64,000 nucleotides of DNA from Macrostomum hystrix (Eukaryota; Platyhelminthes; Macrostomidae). How positions within the stretch are numbered: the stretch's first letter is position 1; each line of letters starts with the position of its first letter. Of this stretch, positions 1 through 12,194 are shown piece after piece. The notes under the pieces are model-generated. The model did not search any database. It was not told where the DNA came from and saw only the letters and a list, made by a program, of their open reading frames with translations. Location: contig CATNEN010000001.1 of the NCBI GenBank assembly GCA_950097015.1, positions 23,117,501 to 23,181,500 of the forward strand. Reading direction: 5' to 3'. The position numbers and the translations under genes were made by a program.

Positions 1-893
1 CTAGGTACGATTCTAGGTAGGATTCTAGGTACGATTCTAGGTAGGATTCTAGGTACGATTCTAGATAGGATTCTAGGTAGGATTCTAGGTAGGATTCTAG
101 ATAGGATTCTAGATAGGATTCTAGGTAGGATTCTAGGTAGGATTCTAGATAGGATTCTAAGTAGGATTCTAGGTAGGATTCTAGGTAGGATTCTAGGTAG
201 GATTCTAGGTAGGATTCTAGATAGGATTCTAGGTTCAATTCTATATAGGATTCTAAGTACGATTCTAGATAGGATTCTAGGTAGGATTCTAGGTACGATT
301 CTAGATAGGATTCTAGGTAGGATTCTAGGTAGGATTCTAGATAGGATTCTAGATAGGATTCTAGGTAGGATTCTAGGTAGGATTCTAGATAGGATTCTAA
401 GTAGGATTCTAGGTAGGATTCTAGGTAGGATTCTAGGTAGGATTCTAGGTACGATTCTAGATAGGATTCTAGGTTCAATTCTAGATAGGATTCTAAGTAC
501 GATTCTAGATAGGATTCTAGGTAGGATTCTAGATAGGATTCTAGGAACGATTCAAGATAGGATTCTAGGTACGATTCTAGGTAGGATTCTAGGTACGATT
601 CTAGATAGGATTCTAGGTACGATTCTAGATAGGATTCTAGGTACGATTCTAGATAGGATTCTAGGTACGATTCTGGGTAGGATTCTAGGTAGGATTCTAG
701 ATAGGATTCTAGGTACGATTCTAGATAGGATTCTAGTTACGATTCTGCGTACGATTTTAGTTATGATTCTTGGTACGATTCTAGGTACGATTCCTGATAC
801 GATTCCAGTTATGTTTCCATTTGCGATTCCAAAAAAGATTCGATGTAAGATTCGTGCTGCGATTCTGGCTTCGAGTTTTGCTACGATTCCAGC
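1..893. repeat. 12-bp tandem array, GATTCTAGGTAG family
   Basis: Continuous 12-bp units, mainly GATTCTAGGTAG with ATAG and TACG endings, begin at the window edge and run to about 780, then decay into recognisable but mutated units to about 893. Blocks recur internally: the stretch near 60-240 is nearly repeated at 300-480, which suggests unequal exchange of multi-unit blocks. Because 12 is a multiple of 3, long open frames arise by chance. I see no gene. Confidence 0.95.
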
Positions 894-913
894 AATAATA
901 GCTATTGAAGTAC

Positions 914-952
914 CAGCAGAAGCAGCAGCAGCAGCAGCAGCAGCAACAGCAA
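914..952. repeat. (AGC)n trinucleotide run
   Basis: About twelve AGC/CAG units with a few CAA interruptions, directly after the decayed end of the first 12-bp array. No supported coding context. Confidence 0.9.
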
Positions 953-1345
953 CATTCGTCGTCAGCCCCTAGAAGTTCCAAAATAGAGTTTAATCGTTTA
1001 TCGCAAATTGTTGCTGGGATTTCGCCGTGGAACAGATCAGCCGGACAAATTCCAATCCCTGTTGCCCAATTAGTAGGCAGAGAAAGAGCGACTGCAAGAC
1101 ATTGCAGATTTAAGGGTCGAAAAAAAGTAATTCGATATCTTCAGGGTATAATCCTGGCCTGCCTGTCAGTTTTCACTGTCCCTGTGTCACTGGCAGCATG
1201 AAATCTATGCGCACGGCAGAGTCCGTCAGGGTCGGCTCAAGATCTCATTTCTGCTTGCAGAGAAATATAGCTCTAGTAATTGTATCAGGCAGAAATACTG
1301 GCCACTGATCCAGCTCTGGATGTCCATACTGACATTTTCATTTCG
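953..1345. other. unique spacer between arrays
   Basis: Non-repetitive sequence separating two blocks of the same 12-bp family. No convincing reading frame, splice pattern or RNA gene is visible. Confidence 0.6.
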
Positions 1346-1880
1346 CTTGAACTGCGATTCTAGCTAAAATATTTGTAGGATTCTAGCTGCGATTCTAGCT
1401 GCGATTCTAGCTGCGATTCTTGCTGCGATTCTTGCTGCGATTCTAACTGCGATTTCTGCTTCGACTTTAACTGCGATTATCGCTACGATTCTTGCTATTC
1501 TCGCTGCGATCTTGCTGCGATTCTTGCTGCGATTCTTGCTGCGATTCTTGCTACGATTCTTGCTACGATTCTTGCTGTGATTCTTGCTGCGATTCTTGCT
1601 ACGATTCGTGCTACGATTCCTGCTACGATTCTTGCTGCGATTCTTGCTGCGATTCTTGCTATGATTCTTGCTAAAATTTTTGCTGCGATTCTTGCTACGA
1701 TTTTTGCTACGATTCTTGCTACGATTCTTGCTGCGATTCTTGCTGCGATTCTTGCTACGATTTTTGCTACGATTCTAGCTATGATTCTTGCTACGATTCT
1801 TGCTGCGATTCTGCTGCGATTCTTGCTGCGATTCTTGCCGCGATTCTTGCTGAGATTCTTGCTGTGATTTTTTTGCGATG
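1346..1880. repeat. 12-bp tandem array, GATTCTTGCTGC family
   Basis: Second block of the 12-bp family, with consensus GATTCTTGCTGC or GATTCTTGCTAC. It differs from the first block by stable base changes, so the blocks were amplified separately. Open frames on both strands reflect the multiple-of-3 unit. Confidence 0.95.
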
Positions 1881-2454
1881 CTTGCAAAAAATGAATTGAA
1901 TTGAATTTGAATTGAATTTAATTCAATTAGCGATATGAATTTTCTGTAACATAGTGTTCTTGAATTAAAAGGAAAATTTTTTGCATTGCCTTGTTTCAAA
2001 TTCTTGGACGATGCAGCTTTTGAAGCACAATGATCAGCATAACTTAACATACATAAATATATGTCCTAAATTTTGGTAAAGGAATTTTAACATAAAAGCG
2101 CGAACACACAAATGACCCATAGTTTGTAGTCGTTTCTGACAGCGAAAGTGGGCCATTTCGGCACTTTAGGAAGGAACCAAAAGTTTCTGTTCCAAGCCTT
2201 TTTCATCTCTGGTTGTCCCTGCTTTTCACTTTCTGTCTCCTAGAAGGCGGAACAAGTATTTGCTTTCTTCTTGGCAGAAATTTAGCTTTCGTCCCGACTG
2301 GCTGTCACTCGATGCCTCCTGGCCATTGCGGCCTCGTTGCTTTCAGCCGATTCAGAGAATTTCAAGTTGTCTTTGAATGCAGAAAGTAACTTGCGCTGCT
2401 TTTAGTGAGATTTCAGTGTTGTAAGTTCTGTTTGGCTTCTATACGATTTCATTA
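1881..2454. other. unique spacer between arrays
   Basis: AT-rich start (short AATTGAATTTGAATTG-type simple repeat near 1890-1925), then ordinary unique sequence. No gene supported. Confidence 0.55.
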
Positions 2455-2800
2455 ACGATACTAGCTGCGATTCCTGCTGCGATTCCTGCTGCGATTCCTG
2501 CTGCGATTCCAGCTGCCATTCCAGCTGCGATTCCTGCTGCGATTCCTGCTACGATTCCAGCTACGACTCCAGCTACGATTCCAGCTTCGGTTCCAGCTGC
2601 GATTCCAGCTGCGATTCCAGCTGCGATTCCAACTGCGATTCCAGCTGCGATTCCAGCTGCGATTCCAACTGCGATTCCAGCTGTGATTCCAACTGCGATT
2701 CCAGCTGCGATTATAGCTACGATTTTCGCAACTTTTTTAGCGACCATTCTAGACGTGATTCTAGCTTGGATTCTTGTTATGAATATTGCTAGGATTAGAG
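2455..2800. repeat. 12-bp tandem array, GATTCCAGCTGC family
   Basis: Third block of the 12-bp family, consensus GATTCCAGCTGC with GATTCCTGCTGC at its left end. It decays on the right near 2760-2800. Confidence 0.95.
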
Positions 2801-2855
2801 ATTAAAATCTAGCTAAAAGATCCCAAAAAGTGACTGGGGTCGTAATAATCGTAAC

Positions 2856-3912
2856 AGGTAATAGAGACTGAGAATAGATCAGGTAATAGAGACTGAGAAT
2901 AGATCAGGTAGAGAGACTGAGAATAGATCAGGTAATAGAGACTGAGAATAGATCAGTTAGAGAGACTGAGAATAGATCAGTTAATAGAGACTGAGAATAG
3001 ATCAGTTAATAGAGACTGAGAATAGATCAGGTAATAGAGACTGAGAATAGATCAGGTAATAGAGACTGAGAATAGATCAGGTAGAGAGACTGAGAATAGA
3101 TCAGGTAATAGAGACTGAGAATAGATCAGGCAGAGAGACTGAGAATAGATCAGGTAATAGAGACTGAGAATAGATCAGGTAATAGAGACTGAGAATAGAT
3201 CAGGTAATAGAGACTGAGAATAGATCAGGTAATAGAGACTGAGAATAGATCAGGTAATAGAGACTGAGAATAGATCAGGTAATAGAGACTGAGAATAGAT
3301 CAGGTAGAGAGACTGAGAATAGATCAGGTAATAGAGACTGAGAATAGATCAGGTAGAGAGACTGAGAATAGATCAGGTAGAGAGACTGAGAATAGATCAG
3401 GTAGAGAGACTGAGAATAGATCAGGTAGAGAGACTGAGAATAGATCAGGTAATAGAGACTGAGAATAGATCAGGTAATAGAGACTGAGAATAGATCAGGT
3501 AGAGAGACTGAGAATAGATCAGGTAGAGAGACTGAGAATAGATCAGGTAAGAGAGACTGAGAATAGATCAGGTAATAGAGACTGAGAATAGATCAGGTAG
3601 AGAGACTGAGAATAGATCAGGTAATAGAGACTGAGAATAGATCAGATAGAGAGACTGAGAATAGATCAGGTAATAGAGACTGAGAATAGATCAGGTAGAG
3701 AGACTGAGAATAGATCAGGCAGAGAGACTGAGAATAGATCAGGCAGAGAGACTGAGAATAGATCAGGTAGAGAGACTGAGAATAGATCAGGCAGAGAGAC
3801 TGAGAATAGATCAGGTAGAGAGACTGAGAATAGATCAGGTAATAGAGACTGAGAATAGATCAGGTAGAGAGACTGAGAATAGATCAGGCAGAGAGACTGA
3901 GAATAGATCGAG
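2856..3912. repeat. 24/25-bp minisatellite, two unit lengths mixed
   Basis: About 43 units of AGAGACTGAGAATAGATCAG type. Two forms alternate irregularly: a 25-bp unit with GGTAATAGAGACT and a 24-bp unit with GGTAGAGAGACT. Rare units read GGCAGAG, GTTAATAG or GATAGAG. The left half is richer in the 25-bp form and the right end in the 24-bp form. Contiguous units without spacers exclude a CRISPR array. Confidence 0.95.
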
Positions 3913-4431
3913 TGGAAACATAGATCAACAGTGAGACGGCCTGTAGAAGTCCTCGTATCCATAGTGACTTAATTTACCAAGATAGTATTAGCTGAAAGCA
4001 ACAGCAACAAGAAGTTGTTGTTTTCAACTGTAACGCCGTAGAAGATTGTCTGTTAGTGCTGTAGGAGTTAACTGTGATTGATGAGCACAATGGCCTTGCT
4101 GGTCGCGCATTTGTCATTCCATAATCCGTTTCTGCTCCAAATGCAACAAGCTTTGCCTGTGGGAAATCAAATTTTGCCAGTTTTTTTGTAGAGTGAAAGC
4201 GAAATCGAGCCAAGAATTGGGAGATAAGAAAATAGGGATTCGGTGATAAATGGCTGTCTTGGGCATCGTTCGTCATGCACTTTGTACAGTAGATGCCCTA
4301 CTTTCCATTGCTGGCGACGTGTTACATTTAGCCAAGGCAGTGAGCACGAAGCTTGAGCAGTACTGACACTAAGTACACGTCCACACCTTTTCATGACACT
4401 ACCATCCGGCCTTCTCATCCCACGCTATCCT
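3913..4431. other. unique spacer between arrays
   Basis: Non-repetitive sequence with no supported coding content. The open frames here are short and lack family resemblance. Confidence 0.55.
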
Positions 4432-5425
4432 GTGGCGATTCTAGCTCCGTTTCCTATGGCGATTCCAGCTACGGTTCCTGGGACGATTCTTGCAGTGTTT
4501 CCTGTGGCGATACTAGCTCCGTTTCCTGTGGCGATTCTTGCTACATTTCTTGTGGCGATTCTTGCTACATTTCTTGTGGCGATTCTTGCTACGTTTCCTC
4601 TGGGGATCCCAGCTGTGTTTCCTGTGGCGATTCTAGCTGCATTTGTTGTGGCGATTCCAGCTACATTTCCTGTGGTGATTCTTGCTGTGTTTCCTGTGGC
4701 GATTCTATAGCTGCATTTGTTGTGGTGATTCCAGCTACATTTCCTGTGGCGATTCCAGGTACGTTTGCTGGGGCGATTCTAGCTACGCTTCGCGGGGGGA
4801 TTCTCGCTGCGTTTCCTGTGGCGATTCTAGCTGCATTGGTTGTGGCGATTCCAGGTACGGTTCCTGAGACGATTCTCGCTGCGTTTTCTGTGGCAATTCA
4901 AGCTCCGATTCCTTTGGCGATTCTAGCTGCGTTTCCGGGAGCGATTCTAGCTGCGTTTCATGACGCGATTCTAGCTGCATTTTTTGTGGTGATTCCAGCT
5001 ACATTTCGATTTGGCGATTCCAGATACGTTTCCTTGGACGATTCTAGCTGTGTTTCCTGTGGCGATTCTAGCTACGCATTGCGGGGGATTCTCGCTCCGT
5101 TTCCTTTGGCGATTCTAGCTGCATTTGTTGTGGCGATTCCAGCTCCGTTTCCTGTGGCGATTCCAGCTGGGTTTCCTGTGGCGATTCTAGTTGCATTTGT
5201 TTTGGCGATTCCTGCTATATTTCCAGTGGCGATTCCAGCTACGGTTCCTGTGGCGATTCCAGCTAGGTTTCCTGTGGTGATTCTAGTTGCATTTGTTGTG
5301 GCCATTCCTGCTATATTTCCAGTGGCGATTCCAGCTACGGTTCCTGAGGCGATTCTGGCTTCGTTTCCTGTGGCGATTCTAGCTGCATTGGTTGTTGCGA
5401 TTCCTGCTACGTTTCCAGATATGTT
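4432..5425. repeat. 12/24-bp composite array, GATTCTAGCTGC plus GTTTCCTGTGGC
   Basis: Fourth block of the 12-bp family, here with a 24-bp higher-order unit: GATTCTAGCTGC followed by GTTTCCTGTGGC or a variant. Variant half-units (GCATTTGTTGTG, GGTTCCTGAGAC) are interspersed. Frames up to 363 codons cross the array in more than one phase, which is expected for multiple-of-3 units and is not evidence of coding. Confidence 0.93.
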
Positions 5426-6143
5426 AGCCGTGCAAGAGGGATAGACTAATTTCTGTTTGCAGTGTTGTTCTATAGCCTACCTAAACTAAACTTGGCAGCT
5501 GTGGATTTGGTTTTATGAGGCTGACACCTCAGAGACCCTTGGCTGCTGCGGCAGTTATTGTTGATTTTTTATTGCTCCCGTAGAGAAAGGATGAAAAGTC
5601 CAAAGTCGAACATCTGCCTCACATTCCCTCTCCATCGCACTATCAAATCCCAAATCAAATCCCATAGGAACTGCCGCAAGCATTTCACTCTTTATGTTTA
5701 GCTGGGTAGAGAAATTTCTATAGACAAATTATTGACACTTTCAATCCAGCAGCGGATGCAATTAACTCTGATTAATTTAAGTTTCTTTTCCCGTTGTCAT
5801 TTAACATATCGGATGCAGTTTTGTTTTGACTTCTTAAACAAAGGCAACAGAACTAGCAGCTGGCATATTACCTACCGCTTTCAGCTTTTGGCGCCATAGT
5901 AACTATTTTAACTTGAAATGTGTAATGGGAACACTTGCTGCTGCTGCTGCTGCTGCTGCTACTGCTGAGCCAATCTTTCTTGACCAACGAGAATGTACTA
6001 TTAATCCATTCTGTTTCGTGTGTCGAGCATTTCTACAAACAACAGTGAATGGCCGGTGCACATTTTCAGCTAATGGGTCGAGAAATTTCGCTTTGTTATT
6101 AGTACAGGAGAATTAATTCGACTGAAAATATGTATACTGCCAG
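5426..6143. other. unique sequence with a (CTG)n run
   Basis: Unique DNA with a CTG/GCT run of about ten units at 5936-5966. No gene supported. Confidence 0.55.
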
Positions 6144-6432
6144 AATGACAGAGCAGGGATAAGGGAGTGACAGAGCAGGGATAATGGAGTGACAGAGCAG
6201 GGGTAATGGAGTGACAGAGCAGGGGTAAGGAAGTGACAGAGTAAGGATAAGGGAGTGTCAGAGTAGCGATAAGGGAGTGACAGAGCAGGGATAAGGGAGT
6301 GTCAGAGTAGCGATAAGGGAGTGACAGAGCAGGGATAAGGGAGTGACAGAGTAGCGATAAGGGAGTGACAGAGCAGGGATAAGGGAGTGACAGAGCAGGG
6401 ATAAGGGAGTGACAGAGCAGGGATAAGGGAGC
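6144..6432. repeat. 22-bp minisatellite, GAGCAGGGATAAGGGAGTGACA
   Basis: About thirteen units of 22 bp, with variants GAGTAGCGATAAGGG and GTGTCAGAG. The unit is unrelated to the 12-bp family. Its 22-bp period gives a 66-bp (22-codon) periodicity in chance open frames. Confidence 0.93.
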
Positions 6433-7065
6433 GGCACTATGACATAGGCGGCACTGGAGTGGCATGGCTGGGTGTGGGGGTGAAAAGTGGTTAACAAGGC
6501 TGCAGCTGTGGTGTCTGCTCCCATTGGGCAGCCATCATCAGCCAATGAGATTTCCTGGCCAAACTCTCGACAAGGACAGAGACAAATTGTGCTTCCATCG
6601 AGTTACCATTTATTTATAGGGATGAAAAGTTTCCCAACAGAGAAAGCATTCTATCTATTAGTTCTGTTATTGGCATTGTTAAAGGACGAAAACTTGTTGG
6701 TGAGTTCACTATTAGCATGATTTTAGGAGTTTAGTTTTAAATAAACACTCGTTTTACTGCTTTGATACATTGATATTTGCATTGATGCATTGATTGGTCA
6801 ATAAATTGATAGACAAGTTAACTTAAAATTAAAGATTAGATACAAAACTAGAATGATATATATATAGATGGATAATAAATTGATAGATTGATAGATTGGC
6901 AGATGCCCACTGACAATTTTTAATGCCCACATTTTTCTTCCAAAATATTCAACCAATCGCAGTGAAAATCCAGAAGGCGGTCCAGAATTTTCTACTCTAT
7001 CCGATGAAACCGACTTCCAGAATTACAAACGTCGAGATATTCAATGATTCTTATGCCGGCTGTTA
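6433..7065. other. unique AT-rich spacer
   Basis: Contains a short GATA/ATAT-rich stretch near 6850-6890. No gene recognised. Confidence 0.5.
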
Positions 7066-7425
7066 GGGGGTTCGGTGGCAGAGCGGTCAACGCGTTTGCC
7101 TCTCGCACCGAGGTCCCTGAGCTCGATACCACGGCGAGGCCACATTCATTTGGGGCGCAGCCGCGGAGAGAGGGCTTGGGGGCTTGTCGTGCAATCTACG
7201 CCAACCTCCAGGGCACAGTGAGAGTGTACACTGCCTGACGATGAGAAAGTCAGGGCAGATGTACACACCTGTGTGAGCGGGTGCCTGCGTACGGGATCTG
7301 TGTGCGTGTGTGCTCAGGAGTCAGCGAAATGGGCAGAATTGCCTCCTCGCTGGCTGCGGGTCTAGTGTCACCAGATGATGTGCCATTGCCCGCAGCCCTC
7401 CTGCAATAATAATTACTATATTGTT
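7066..7425 (+). mobile_element. tRNA-derived SINE, copy 1 (most complete)
   Basis: The head resembles a tRNA gene: an A-box-like GGTGGCAGAGCGG at 7074-7086 and a B-box-like GAGCTCGATACC at 7119-7130. There is no matching acceptor stem, and it is followed by a roughly 290-bp body containing AGTGTACACT and GTGTGTGCTCAGGAGTC. The same body recurs at 11495-11695 and 12195-12520 on the other strand and as a remnant near 21685-21965, which shows dispersal rather than a real tRNA gene. Such elements are transcribed from the internal Pol III promoter and mobilised by a partner LINE, not identified here. Confidence 0.8.
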
Positions 7426-8574
7426 CAATACTATGCAATTGAACCAATATGGATTCCCCGTAGACGTTTATACTAAGCAATGTTAGTTGTCCTTGCCATT
7501 CGGTTTGGGAGCTGTCGTGAAGTAAGTAGGCAGTGGATTGGAAGATCATTGATAGTTTGATCAGAGAGATTGATTCATTTAGGAGTCGATCATTCAGTCT
7601 ACTCTTCCTTGATTGCCGCCCGCCGCATCGTTGGGATAAAATCCCAATCCGGGGAGGGAAAGTCCGCCAAAATATCGCAACCCCCAAGAGGATCCCACTG
7701 CGCGGCTTGAAATCGAATTCAGCTCACGACAATTGGCCAATCCGCGTTACCTTTTCTTCTGAATCAGTCGGATTCCCAAGAACCGGCCGCCATAACTTTC
7801 AGAAAATTGCCCCATCTCCAGAATTGGGTGGGCGGCCGCAGGGGAAGCCTCTGGTTTGCCGCCTCTTATTCTCCGTAGCAATCCCGAGCTGTGGGGTGAG
7901 CCGTTTGATTCTGGCATCGGATGATTCAATAAGCCGGCCTTAAAGGACTGCAGTCAGCGTGTGCTCTCGGGCTGCTCAACTGCTCGGACAGAGAAGTTAG
8001 CGATAACGAGCCCCTGTACGTTCAGCAACTAAAAGTGCTCAAATAATCCACTTGGTTGAGCAGCCTTCTAGAGCCTTGTAGAAGTTTGTCAACCCGTGAA
8101 GAATTTTAAAATTTCTCTAAATTTGAATTCGTGCCAAATTTTGTTTAATTTGAGCAATGCAAAATAGTTCCTTTTCGCGATCCTGCTTCGATTCTCAATT
8201 CAGATCTAGTAGTGTCACGTGACTTTACAAAATCGGTGCAGTGTGCCCTCGCGCATTGTTAAACATTAATGGCCGCCACTCACTCTAAACACCCTGAAGT
8301 CAGAAAAAAGGCGAGCTGCTCCTCCTTTGGTGGGGCACCCTTTAATCTTCGCTTTGCCGTTTTCTCTACGAGGCGAAAAGGGTGAACAAAAAAGACACAA
8401 AGTGGTTTATAATTTCGAACTAAAAGAGTCGATGATGAACTATTCATGAGCACATATCGGCTGTGCCTGCAATTTGCTGGTTCAAATGCCGCCTAATTTC
8501 ATTCACCTGTTCAGCTTTGCGCTCGCCTTTTGATGAAAATTTACTTGCGAATTCAAAGGGGTTTCTGATGGCAT
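7426..8574. other. unique region, no gene recognised
   Basis: Mixed-composition DNA. Open frames on both strands near 7530-7940 overlap each other and show no domain, signal or splice pattern I recognise. Confidence 0.5.
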
Positions 8575-10796
8575 GATTTTAAGGAGAAAGATTTAGTGAG
8601 AGATGAGAAATGATTTGCGGAAAGAAGGGTTTAGGTGAGAGAAGGGAGAATTTAGGTGACAGAATAGGAGATTTTAGGTGAGTAATGAAGAAACGAGTTT
8701 AGGTGAGAAATGTTGAGAGTTTAGATGACAGGATGGGTGAGTTTAGGTGACAGAATGGAAGAATTTAGGTGGCAGAATGGTAAAGTTTAGGTGACAGAAT
8801 GGTAAAGTTTAGGTGACAGGATGGGAGAGTTTAGATGACAGGATGGGAAAGTTTAGGAGACAGGATGGGAAAGTTTAGGTGACAGGATGGGAAAGTTTAG
8901 GTGACAGGATGGGAAAGTTTAGGTGACAGGATGGGAAAGTTTAGGTGACAGGATGGGAAAGTTTAGGTGACAGGATGGGAAAGTTTAGGTGACAGGATGG
9001 GAAAGTTTAGGTGGCAGGATGGGAGAGTTTAGGTGACAGGATGGGAGAGTTTAGGAGACAGGATGGGAGAGTTTAGGAGACAGGATGGGAGAGTTTAGGT
9101 GACAGGATGGGAGAGTTTAGGTGACAGAATGGGAGAGTTTAGGTGACAGGATGGGTGAGTTTAGGTGACAGAATGGGAGAGTTTAGGTGACAGGATGGGT
9201 GAGTTTAGGTGACAGGATGGGAGAGTTTAGGAGACAGGATGGGAGAGTTTAGGAGACAGGATGGGAGAGTTTAGGTGACAGGATGGGAGAGTTTAGGAGA
9301 CAGGATGGGAGAGTTTAGGTGACAGGATGGGAGAGTTTAGGTGACAGGATGGGAGAGTTTAGGAGACAGGATGGGAGAGTTTAGGTGACAGAATAGGAGA
9401 GTTTAGGTGACAGGATGGGAGAGTTTAGGAGACAGGATGGGAGAGTTTAGGTGACAGGATGGGAGAGTTTAGGAGACAGGATGGGAGAGTTTAGGAGACA
9501 GGATGGGAGAGTTTAGGTGACAGGATGGGAGAGTTTAGGTGACAGAATGGGAGAGTTTAGGTGACAGGATGGGTGAGTTTAGGTGACAGGATGGGTGAGT
9601 TTAGGTGACAGAATGGGAGAGTTTAGGTGACAGGATGGGTGAGTTTAGGTGACAGGATGGGAGAGTTTAGGAGACAGGATGGGAGAGTTTAGGTGACAGG
9701 ATGGGAGAGTTTAGGTGACAGGATGGGAGAGTTTAGGAGACAGGATGGGAGAGTTTAGGAGACAGGATGGGAGAGTATAGGAGACAGGATGGGAGAGTTT
9801 AGGAGACAGGATGGGAGAGTTTAGGTGACAGGATGGGAGAGTTTAGGAGACAGGATGGGAGAGTTTAGGTGACAGGATGGGAGAGTTTAGGTGACAGAAT
9901 GGGAGAGTTTAGGTGACAGAATGGGTGAGTTTAGGTGACAGGATGGGAGAGTTTAGGTGACAGGATGGGAGAGTTTAGGTGACAGAATGGGAGAGTTTAG
10001 GTGACAGGATGGGTGAGTTTAGGTGACAGAATGGGAGAGTTTAGGTGACAGAATAGGAGAGTTTAGGTGACAGGATGGGAGAGTTTAGGTGACAGAATAG
10101 GAGAGTTTAGGTGACAGGATGGGAGAGTTTAGGTGACAGGATGGGAGAGTTTAGGAGAAAGGATGGGAGAGTTTAGGTGACAGGATGGGAGAGTTTAGGA
10201 GACAGGATGGGAGAGTTTAGGAGACAGGATGGGAGAGTTTAGGAGACAGGATGGGAGAGTTTAGGTGACAGGATGGGAGAGTTTAGGAGACAGGATGGGA
10301 GAGTTTAGGTGACAGGATGGGAGAGTTTAGGTGACAGGATGGGAGAGTTTAGGAGACAGGATGGGAGAGTTTAGGTGACAGAATAGGAGAGTTTAGGTGA
10401 CAGGATGGGAGAGTTTAGGAGACAGGATGGGAGAGTTTAGGTGACAGAATGGGAGAGTTTAGGTGACAGGATGGGAGAGTTTAGGAGACAGGATGGGAGA
10501 GTTTAGGAGACAGGATGGGAGAGTTTAGGTGACAGGATGGGAGAGTTTAGGAGACAGGATGGGAGAGTTTAGGTGACAGGATGGGAGAGTTTAGGTGACA
10601 GGATGGGAGAGTTTAGGTGACAGGATGGGAGAGTTTAGGAGACAGGATGGGAGAGTTTAGGTGACAGAATGGGAGAGTTTAGGAGACAGGATGGGAGAGT
10701 TTAGGTGACAGGATGGGAGAGTTTAGGTGACAGAATGGGAGAGTTTAGGAGACAGGATGGGAGAGTTTAGGTGACAGGATGGGTGAGTTTAGGTGA
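8575..10796. repeat. 2.2-kb array of a 22-bp minisatellite
   Basis: About 100 contiguous units of GACAGGATGGGAGAGTTTAGGT. Four positions are polymorphic: AGGTGACAGG versus AGGAGACAGG, GGGAGAG versus GGGTGAG or GGGAAAG, and CAGGATGGG versus CAGAATGGG. The left edge (8580-8760) is degenerate. Units 8860-9010 are a homogeneous GGGAAAG block, and the remainder shows repeated multi-unit blocks, for example 9040-9420 resembling 9460-9900 in variant order. This implies higher-order duplication. Confidence 0.96.
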
Positions 10797-11494
10797 AATT
10801 AACAGAATATCCTGTTTGTAAGAGAGAATATTTTAGCAAATCGATGTTTGATGAACAAAGAGATGTGATAAAGGGGCCTATTCAAATCATAAATTAGATT
10901 TAGCCATTGCTGTGCTCAAAGAATTTTCTAAACAAGTTCGTATGCTGAGTGGCTCAGCAATATCGAATAATGAACAGTGAGATGAGGAACATGTGCTGGT
11001 CATAGGCAGGAATTTCTGCTCAAATGCAACTTCGCCGATGTGTTAATGACGAATATGCAAAGCCTATGAGTTCTTTGGCTACCCACAGCATACGGGCTTT
11101 CTGTGGCTTTCTGTCTATTTAGATTTCAATCAACTCCCGGTGAGACCTCGTGGACTCAAGTGGGCCTGGAGACGCCTACCTCATCTCACTTTCCTCTGAG
11201 CTTGGCAGCTAGAATCCTCACTGCATCTGATCCCATCTGTGATCGATTCATGTCTTCTGAGACAGCTAGCTGAGCTGCTGCTGATCAGAAACTCATCCGA
11301 CACAATGATATTCTACCTACGCATTGTTCACTTCTATTGACTCATTGACTTTGTCGAATTTCTAATCTATATCACAATCACGAGATTATAATGACTTGTC
11401 AACTATTAATAAGTGTTCTCAAAACTATTATGAAAGATAAAGCTTGTAGCTTAGTGGTGAGTTCTTGCTACGGACTGAACACTGGACCTGCAGC
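10797..11494. other. unique sequence
   Basis: No coding signal recognised. Near 11452-11465 a TAGCTTAGTGGTGAG string resembles a tRNA A box but has no B box downstream. Confidence 0.5.
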
Positions 11495-11698
11495 CAGCGA
11501 GGCAGCGTACCCAGGCACACGCTCACACAGGTGTGTACATCTGCCCTGACTTTCTCATCGTCAGGCAGTGTACACTCTCACTGTGCCTTGGAGGTTGGCC
11601 CTCAAGAGTTATACGGCTATTGCCTCGCCGCGGAATCGAGCTCGGGCACTTTGGTGCGATAGGCAAACGCTTTAACCGCCACTCACCCTGCAATTCAG
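11495..11698 (-). mobile_element. tRNA-derived SINE, copy 2 (3' truncated)
   Basis: The minus strand shows the tRNA-like head at the right end, with B box GAGCTCGATTCC (plus-strand complement near 11634-11646). The shared body follows, including the AGTGTACACT palindrome and the GGCAGATGTACACACCTGTGTGAG region. The tail present in copies 1 and 3 is missing after about 200 bp. Confidence 0.75.
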
Positions 11699-12194
11699 CC
11701 ATTTGCCTAAGAGAATGCATCCCAACCCACAGATGATGTTTTGAGTTGAGCATGCGTAGGTGCAGCATGTCATGGCATCGGGCCCATAAAAAAACTGAGC
11801 AATATTTTCCTGGTCCGCTGACTTCTGATGGCTTCCCGGCTTTTAAAAGCCTGTCTGTTTGCTCCTGCAGTGGCTGAAAAAGTCCACCAGCTGCTGTTGA
11901 TTCGCATTGAGTAGCCAATTAATAATTCATCGGAAGACTTTGACTGCGCCAAGCAATTTGAGACTCGATGAGAACTGGCGGGAACAATCTGGAATTGTCC
12001 ATCAACTCGTGGGATTTTCCAGCTTTGCTGGCAAACAATGACCCAGCGTTCTCCTGATGAGCGTCTAGGGAAGAAATTTGTTCAGAGACAAAAGAAATTG
12101 GGAGAAGGACAGATAGTTTTACACGATCCAAAATTTTCTATTTCTCTAGTTTCTATAAAAGCGGGAATGTTATGCCACTTTCATAATTTTCATA

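Noticed and set aside
1492-1887. Overlapping open frames rich in CDS or ARI repeats on both strands
   Set aside because: Produced by a 12-bp tandem repeat without stops in several phases; no independent coding evidence.
4353-5444. 363-codon open frame of SCGDSS type repeats
   Set aside because: Lies almost wholly in the 12/24-bp array, and another frame in the same array is also open.
7066-7135. A tRNA gene
   Set aside because: A and B boxes are present, but there is no acceptor-stem pairing, and the same head with the same 3' body recurs elsewhere, as in a SINE.
2856-10796. CRISPR-like regular repeats
   Set aside because: Units are contiguous with no unique spacers, and the genome is clearly eukaryotic.
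8575-10796. Telomeric repeat (TTAGG-containing)
   Set aside because: TTAGGT occurs only as part of a 22-bp unit; no run of simple telomere repeats is present.
12050-12075. Hammerhead ribozyme core (CTGATGAG ... GAAA)
   Set aside because: The bases between the two conserved parts cannot form stem II, and no stem I/III pairing was found.
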